Origin: CAYSCX01 sp964429575
GTDB lineage: Bacteria; Desulfobacterota; Binatia; Binatales; Binataceae
Length of the DNA: 17,195 nucleotides
Assembly (NCBI GenBank): GCA_964429575.1
Contig: CAYSCX010000043.1
Location: forward strand, 1 to 17,195
Reading direction: 5' to 3'
The translations under genes were made by a program, and so were the position numbers. A model generated the notes under the pieces. It did no database searches. It worked only from the letters and a program-made list of their open reading frames with translations, and was not told the origin of the DNA. Every line of letters begins with the position of its first letter. The stretch's first letter is position 1. Below are positions 14,031 to 17,195 of the stretch, piece by piece.

Positions 14031-14499
14031 TCACAACGAACCCGACGTCGCAGCGGCGCTCAAGCAGGAGAATCGCGATCAGGACGGCGTGGCTCGCCGG
14101 CTCGAAGACTTCCGCGGGCACAACGTGGTGCTCTATTTCTACCCCGCTGACGACACGCCCGGCTGCACGGTGGAGGGCAAGGAGTTTCGCGACCTGCACG
14201 ATCAGTTCAAGGCAGTCGATACTGTCGTGATCGGTGTGAGCACTGATTCGGTCGAGCGCCACAAGAACTTCGCGGAGAAGCACGCGTTCCCGTTCATCCT
14301 GCTCGCGGATACGGAAGGAGCGCTTTCGGGGAAGTTGGGTGTTTTGCGCAACGGCCGTGCGGCGCGCTCGACGTTCGTGCTCGATCATGATTTGAAGCTG
14401 CGCCGGGCGTTCCACCAAGTCACCCCGCGCGGCCACGCGGCCGAGATTCTGAATTTCGTTCGCACCGTAGTGGAATCGCACCGCATGCTGGGCGGCTGA
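14014..14499 (+). CDS. Peroxiredoxin, PrxQ/Bcp-like, lacking the resolving cysteine
   Basis: A 161-residue thioredoxin-fold peroxidase that would reduce hydroperoxides. FRGHNVVLYFYPADDTPGCTVEGKEFRD (33-60) contains the peroxidatic Cys51 in the DTPGCT motif. Bcp enzymes usually carry a resolving cysteine five residues later; here that position is not cysteine and no other cysteine is present, so it would need an external thiol. The N-terminus also lacks the usual GxxAPDF strand, starting instead with a polar MPPEDNHNEPDV stretch before DQDG. ATG 14014 overlaps the end of thiC by 17 bases in another frame, implying coupled translation; a TTG at 13996 is the alternative start. Confidence 0.85.
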   Translation: MPPEDNHNEPDVAAALKQENRDQDGVARRLEDFRGHNVVLYFYPADDTPGCTVEGKEFRDLHDQFKAVDTVVIGVSTDSVERHKNFAEKHAFPFILLADTEGALSGKLGVLRNGRAARSTFVLDHDLKLRRAFHQVTPRGHAAEILNFVRTVVESHRMLGG

Positions 14500-14583
14500 T
14501 TAGCCCGTCCTGCACGGACCGGCCGCAGCGGATATAGTCAGGAGTTGAGCCCGGTGGTCGTTTCGGGCGAAGCGGAAACAGCA

Positions 14584-15816
14584 ATGGCAAAAACCTCGAA
14601 GAACATAATCGACGAAGCGCGCGCGCAGATTAAACAGATCGACATCGACGAAGCGCGCAAGATGCTCGAGCGGCCCGGCACCGTTCTCATCGACGTGCGC
14701 GAGAGCGATGAGTGGCGTCAAGGGCACATCGGCGAGGCGATCGGAATTCCGCGCGGATTTCTGGAGCTGCGCGTCGAGGAGAAGCTGCCGGACCACAAGG
14801 CGCCGGTGATTTTGCAGTGCGCGTCGGGGACGCGCTCGCTGCTCGCGGCGCGGACGCTTCGCGAGATGGGCTATGAGAACGTGTACAACCTGACCGGCGG
14901 CTTCAACGCGTGGAAGGACCGCGGGCTGCCATTCGTAGCCGAGCGCCAGTTCACCGCTGACGAGTTGACGCGCTATGCGCGTCACTTCGTAATTCCGGAA
15001 GTCGGCGAGAAGGGGCAGGCGAAGCTGCTCGACGCAAAGGTGCTGCTGCTCGGCACCGGCGCGCTCGCGTCGCCGTCGGCACTTTACCTTGCGGCGGCGG
15101 GCGTCGGAACGATCGGGCTCATCGATTTCGACGTGGTCGATTTGTCGAACCTGCAACGCCAGATCATCCACACCACAGATCGCGTCGGAATGCTCAAGAC
15201 GGAGTCAGCGCAAAAGTCGATTAACGCGCTCAACCCCGGCGTGAAAGTGATTCGGCACGACGTGCGGCTTACGTCGGAGAACGCGCTCGAGGTCGTAAAG
15301 GACTATGACGTCGTCGTGAACTGCGGCGATAATTTCCCGGCGCGCTACTTGATTAGTGACACTTGCGTGCTGCTCAAAAAGCCGCTCGTGGACGGCGCGA
15401 TTTATCGTTTCGAGGGCAACGCGACGGTTTTCTACCCGGACCACGGCGGACCGTGCTACCGGTGCCTCTATCCCGAGCCGGCGCCGGCGGACCTTGCGCC
15501 GTCATGCGCGGAGGCGGGTGTGCTGGGCGCGCTGCCCGGATTGATTGGGTCGATCGAAGCGCTGGAGGCGATCAAGTTGATCATCGGCGCGCCGAACTCG
15601 CTAATCGGTCGAATGCTCTACTTCGACACTCTTTCCGAGCGTGACTACGTGAGAATGCTGCGCATCAAGCGTGACCCGAAATGCCCGGTGTGCGGCGATC
15701 ATCCTACGCAGAAAGGGCTTATCGACTACGAGGCGTTCTGCGGACTCGCGAACGGCAACGGCACGGGCGCGGAGACGGAAAGCGCGCACGAATCGACGGG
15801 CGCAGCGGCAAGATAG
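14584..15816 (+). CDS. Rhodanese-MoeB/ThiF fusion (sulfur-carrier adenylyltransferase)
   Basis: An E1-like enzyme that adenylates the C-terminus of a ubiquitin-like sulfur carrier (MoaD or ThiS) and may also thiolate it. From ATG 14584 it has 410 residues. The rhodanese domain (about 18-118) has active Cys79 in LQCASGTRS. The MoeB/ThiF domain (about 123-375) has nucleotide loop LLLGTGALAS (155-163, Ala where Gly is usual), DFDVVDLSNLQRQ (181-193), GMLKTESA, NCGDNFPARYLISD, zinc pairs Cys291/294 and Cys367/370, and the catalytic-type Cys308 in APSCAEAG. Eukaryotic MOCS3/Uba4 and mycobacterial MoeZ place the rhodanese at the C-terminus; here it is N-terminal. Earlier GTG/TTG starts (14554, 14545) are possible. 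It follows thiC and the peroxiredoxin on the same strand. Confidence 0.9.
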   Translation: MAKTSKNIIDEARAQIKQIDIDEARKMLERPGTVLIDVRESDEWRQGHIGEAIGIPRGFLELRVEEKLPDHKAPVILQCASGTRSLLAARTLREMGYENVYNLTGGFNAWKDRGLPFVAERQFTADELTRYARHFVIPEVGEKGQAKLLDAKVLLLGTGALASPSALYLAAAGVGTIGLIDFDVVDLSNLQRQIIHTTDRVGMLKTESAQKSINALNPGVKVIRHDVRLTSENALEVVKDYDVVVNCGDNFPARYLISDTCVLLKKPLVDGAIYRFEGNATVFYPDHGGPCYRCLYPEPAPADLAPSCAEAGVLGALPGLIGSIEALEAIKLIIGAPNSLIGRMLYFDTLSERDYVRMLRIKRDPKCPVCGDHPTQKGLIDYEAFCGLANGNGTGAETESAHESTGAAAR

Positions 15817-15976
15817 CGAGACGTGGTCTGGCCCGTTACGGGCGGCAATTCGCGTTCGAACAGCTTCCCAAAGACCGCGAACTGTATGCTGCCGCGAGGC
15901 CGAGGCCCGCAAGACAGAACTTGGCGCGTGGTCGATACCGCCGCCCAAGCCACGCTAAGACGGGGCCGAGAGGCAC
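15817..15976. other. Intergenic, 160 bases
   Basis: No gene seen. A short hairpin, GCCCG-TTA-CGGGC (15831-15843), follows the MoeB stop without a U run. The remainder presumably holds the promoter of the next two-gene unit, but I could not identify one. Confidence 0.4.
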
Positions 15977-16747
15977 ATGAACCGCGAAATATTCAGGCTA
16001 CTGGGCGCCTGTGCGACTGCAGACCGCGTCATGCCGCCGACGCAACTATATAACGAAGGCTGGATGCTTCGGCTCGCGCTCGATTGGTTCAACAAGACCA
16101 AAAGCGTAGGCCATCCTCTGTCCCTGAGCAGCGGCGCCCGTTGGTATTGCGAGGCGCTGCTCCGATCGCAATTCTTCGCAACGCGTCAACGCGACCCGCT
16201 CGCCGAAGGCTGGACGCACGCCGATGCGATCATCGGCAATTTCACAATCAGGGCAGGCGAAGCGATACTCGACCCGGATGCGCAAGAGGTAAAAGTTACT
16301 GAAGCCAAATTGTTCAGCCCGCTCTCTGGAAAAACGAACCACGCCCCCAGCTTCGATCAAGCGGCGAGGAACGTTGCATGTATTGCCGAGATGCTGCACC
16401 AAGCGAAGCGCAAACCCGACCAGATGACGAACCTCGGTTTCTATCTGTTAGCGCCGGATTCCCAGATTAGAGCGGGAGTCTTTGGAAATCTCGTCACTCA
16501 TCAAAGCATCAGGGCGAAAGTGTGCGACCGAGTAGCCCGTTATCAAGACCGCAACGACTACCAAGCCAAGCAAGTGTGGGCCGAGGAGTGGTTCGAGCCG
16601 ACCGTAAGCCGTATGGATATCCAAACAATTTCCTGGGAATCCTTGGCTGCCTTTATCACCGACCACGATCCGGAGTACGGCCGCCGCTACATTGAGTTCT
16701 ACCAGCGCTGCATCGAGTTTGCGGGTGCCATAAGAGGATCGGCGTGA
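15977..16747 (+). CDS. Hypothetical protein, putative PD-(D/E)XK nuclease-like fold
   Basis: A 256-residue soluble protein of no named family known to me. NEGWMLRLALDWF (26-38) carries Glu27, WTHADAIIGNF (79-89) carries Asp83, and VKVTEAKLFSPLSG (105-118) carries Glu109 and Lys111, followed by SFDQAARNVACIAEML (125-140). An acidic residue, then Asp and Glu-x-Lys on a hydrophobic strand, is the layout of PD-(D/E)XK nucleases. From memory similar uncharacterised proteins share the EAK(L/M)FS and FDQAARNVAC segments. Nuclease activity is inferred, not shown. ATG 15977 is preceded by GAGAGG at short spacing. The stop overlaps the start of the next gene by four bases (GTGA), so they form a unit. 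Confidence 0.72.
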   Translation: MNREIFRLLGACATADRVMPPTQLYNEGWMLRLALDWFNKTKSVGHPLSLSSGARWYCEALLRSQFFATRQRDPLAEGWTHADAIIGNFTIRAGEAILDPDAQEVKVTEAKLFSPLSGKTNHAPSFDQAARNVACIAEMLHQAKRKPDQMTNLGFYLLAPDSQIRAGVFGNLVTHQSIRAKVCDRVARYQDRNDYQAKQVWAEEWFEPTVSRMDIQTISWESLAAFITDHDPEYGRRYIEFYQRCIEFAGAIRGSA

Positions 16748-17004
16748 TAAGCGCGGCCGTAATAGCCCTGCTGCTACTTGGAATGCTGGACGCGAGGGAC
16801 CAAGCGAGCCTGAATCTGGCGGGAATCCTGATAACTGCGTACCTACTCGTGTACTTCTACGTAAGAAAGCTCCGCAGGGAATTGCAAAGGCTGAGGGATA
16901 CGCTGGAGCGGAGGACGAGCCATACCCGTGAGCTCATGCCGACCCGCAACAGACGACCTAACTTTGGCGGGACCCGCCACCGCGCGGCTGATGCGAATCG
17001 ATGA
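16744..17004 (+). CDS. Small membrane protein with coiled-coil tail, partner of the upstream gene
   Basis: An 86-residue protein read from GTG 16744, four bases inside the upstream gene (GTGA overlap), with AGAGGA about six bases ahead. Two hydrophobic segments (about 2-14 and 24-40, AGILITAYLLVYFYV) are followed by a basic, heptad-like stretch RKLRRELQRLRDTLERR (41-57) and a basic tail. It is not a recognised family. The coupling implies that a nuclease-like protein and a membrane protein are made together. The reading frame is plausible, but the low-complexity basic C-terminus makes homology hard to judge. Confidence 0.6.
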   Translation: MISAAVIALLLLGMLDARDQASLNLAGILITAYLLVYFYVRKLRRELQRLRDTLERRTSHTRELMPTRNRRPNFGGTRHRAADANR

Positions 17005-17012
17005 GGTTTGTG

Positions 17013-17037
17013 ACGGGCGCTCCAGCGGAGCGCCCGT
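17013..17037 (+). terminator. Strong hairpin after the two-gene unit
   Basis: A perfect 11-bp stem, ACGGGCGCTCC (17013-17023) with GGAGCGCCCGT (17027-17037), loop AGC. It lies nine bases past the stop at 17004 and before the next gene. The tail (TGTGC) is U-poor, so it may be a weak or Rho-assisted terminator. Confidence 0.55.
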
Positions 17038-17080
17038 TGTGCATGCGGGCCTTGCGCGCGCGGCAGCGTAGCATTCGACG

Positions 17081-17195
17081 ATGGCGCTGGGACCGTTTCA
17101 CGTGGCGGACAGGATCAAGCACGCAACTGGAATTAGGGGAATTGCGCTGCTGATGCGTCACGGGGAGACCGCGTGGAATCGCGAGGGGCGCGTGA
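17081..17195 (+). CDS. Histidine phosphatase superfamily protein (5' part only)
   Basis: The frame runs off the window end after 38 codons: MALGPFHVADRIKHATGIRG, then IALLMRHGETAWNREGRV. LMRHGETAWN is the phosphoglycerate-mutase/histidine-phosphatase signature whose His receives the phosphoryl group. The N-terminal extension before the first strand is about 20 residues, longer than usual, so a later start is possible; no strong ribosome binding site precedes ATG 17081. Specific function (mutase, alpha-ribazole phosphatase or sugar phosphatase) cannot be decided from this fragment. Confidence 0.8.
   Translation, partial: MALGPFHVADRIKHATGIRGIALLMRHGETAWNREGRV

Overview
The window is a high-GC bacterial chromosome segment, probably a scaffold from a metagenome-assembled genome: it carries one 100-N gap flanked by a 55-bp identical overlap. 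Gene content suggests an uncultured soil-type Gram-negative lineage. It includes Tad secretion genes, a sigma-54 response regulator, a NuoI of the type I associate with delta-proteobacteria, LLM-flavin and amidohydrolase catabolic genes, and a glycine-rich RRM protein. Candidatus Binatota or a Desulfobacterota/Methylomirabilota-like lineage would fit, but this is an impression and not a demonstrated placement.

Layout. 1-112: right part of a dispersed repeat element. 121-2157 (+): tadB and tadC, ended by a strong intrinsic terminator at 2212-2264. 2326-3777 (-): a sigma-54-dependent response regulator, convergent with the tad genes. 3778-4677: a gene-poor stretch holding a solo repeat end and the decayed remains of two overlapping minus-strand genes that abut the 3' end of a tRNA-Asn gene (4678-4753, -). 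4958-5329 (-): glycine-rich RRM RNA-binding protein with its own terminator. 5583-6482 (-): epoxide-hydrolase-like alpha/beta hydrolase. 6483-6971: no gene, but a cluster of repeats and a minus-strand terminator. 6972-10211 (-): a catabolic cluster transcribed MFS transporter, then LLM-class flavin oxidoreductase, then acetoacetate-decarboxylase-like protein. 10401-11528 (+): a divergent metal-dependent amidohydrolase. 11702-15816 (+): an orphan NuoI-type ferredoxin subunit, a small membrane protein, ThiC, a PrxQ/Bcp-like peroxiredoxin and a rhodanese-MoeB/ThiF fusion, closely packed. 15977-17004 (+): a two-gene unit with a 4-bp overlap, encoding a putative PD-(D/E)XK-like protein and a small membrane protein. 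17081-end (+): start of a histidine phosphatase.

How the genes fit together. TadB and TadC form the inner-membrane platform of a Tad pilus machine. The MFS-LLM-ADC cluster, the divergent amidohydrolase and the nearby epoxide hydrolase look like uptake and oxidative or hydrolytic breakdown of an unidentified organic compound. ThiC makes the thiamine pyrimidine. The MoeB/ThiF-rhodanese fusion would activate a ubiquitin-like sulfur carrier for molybdopterin or thiazole synthesis, so sulfur and cofactor supply is a plausible theme of that block.

Most worth a second look: (i) a 166-bp non-coding element with terminal inverted repeats, present in at least two copies plus a solo end, one copy supplying the stop codon of the decarboxylase-like gene; (ii) the tRNA-Asn scar with eroded overlapping genes; (iii) the two-gene nuclease-like/membrane unit at 15977-17004, the best candidate for an undescribed system; (iv) the decarboxylase-like protein lacking the expected Schiff-base lysine region; (v) the tadC gap, which is an assembly artefact and not a broken gene.
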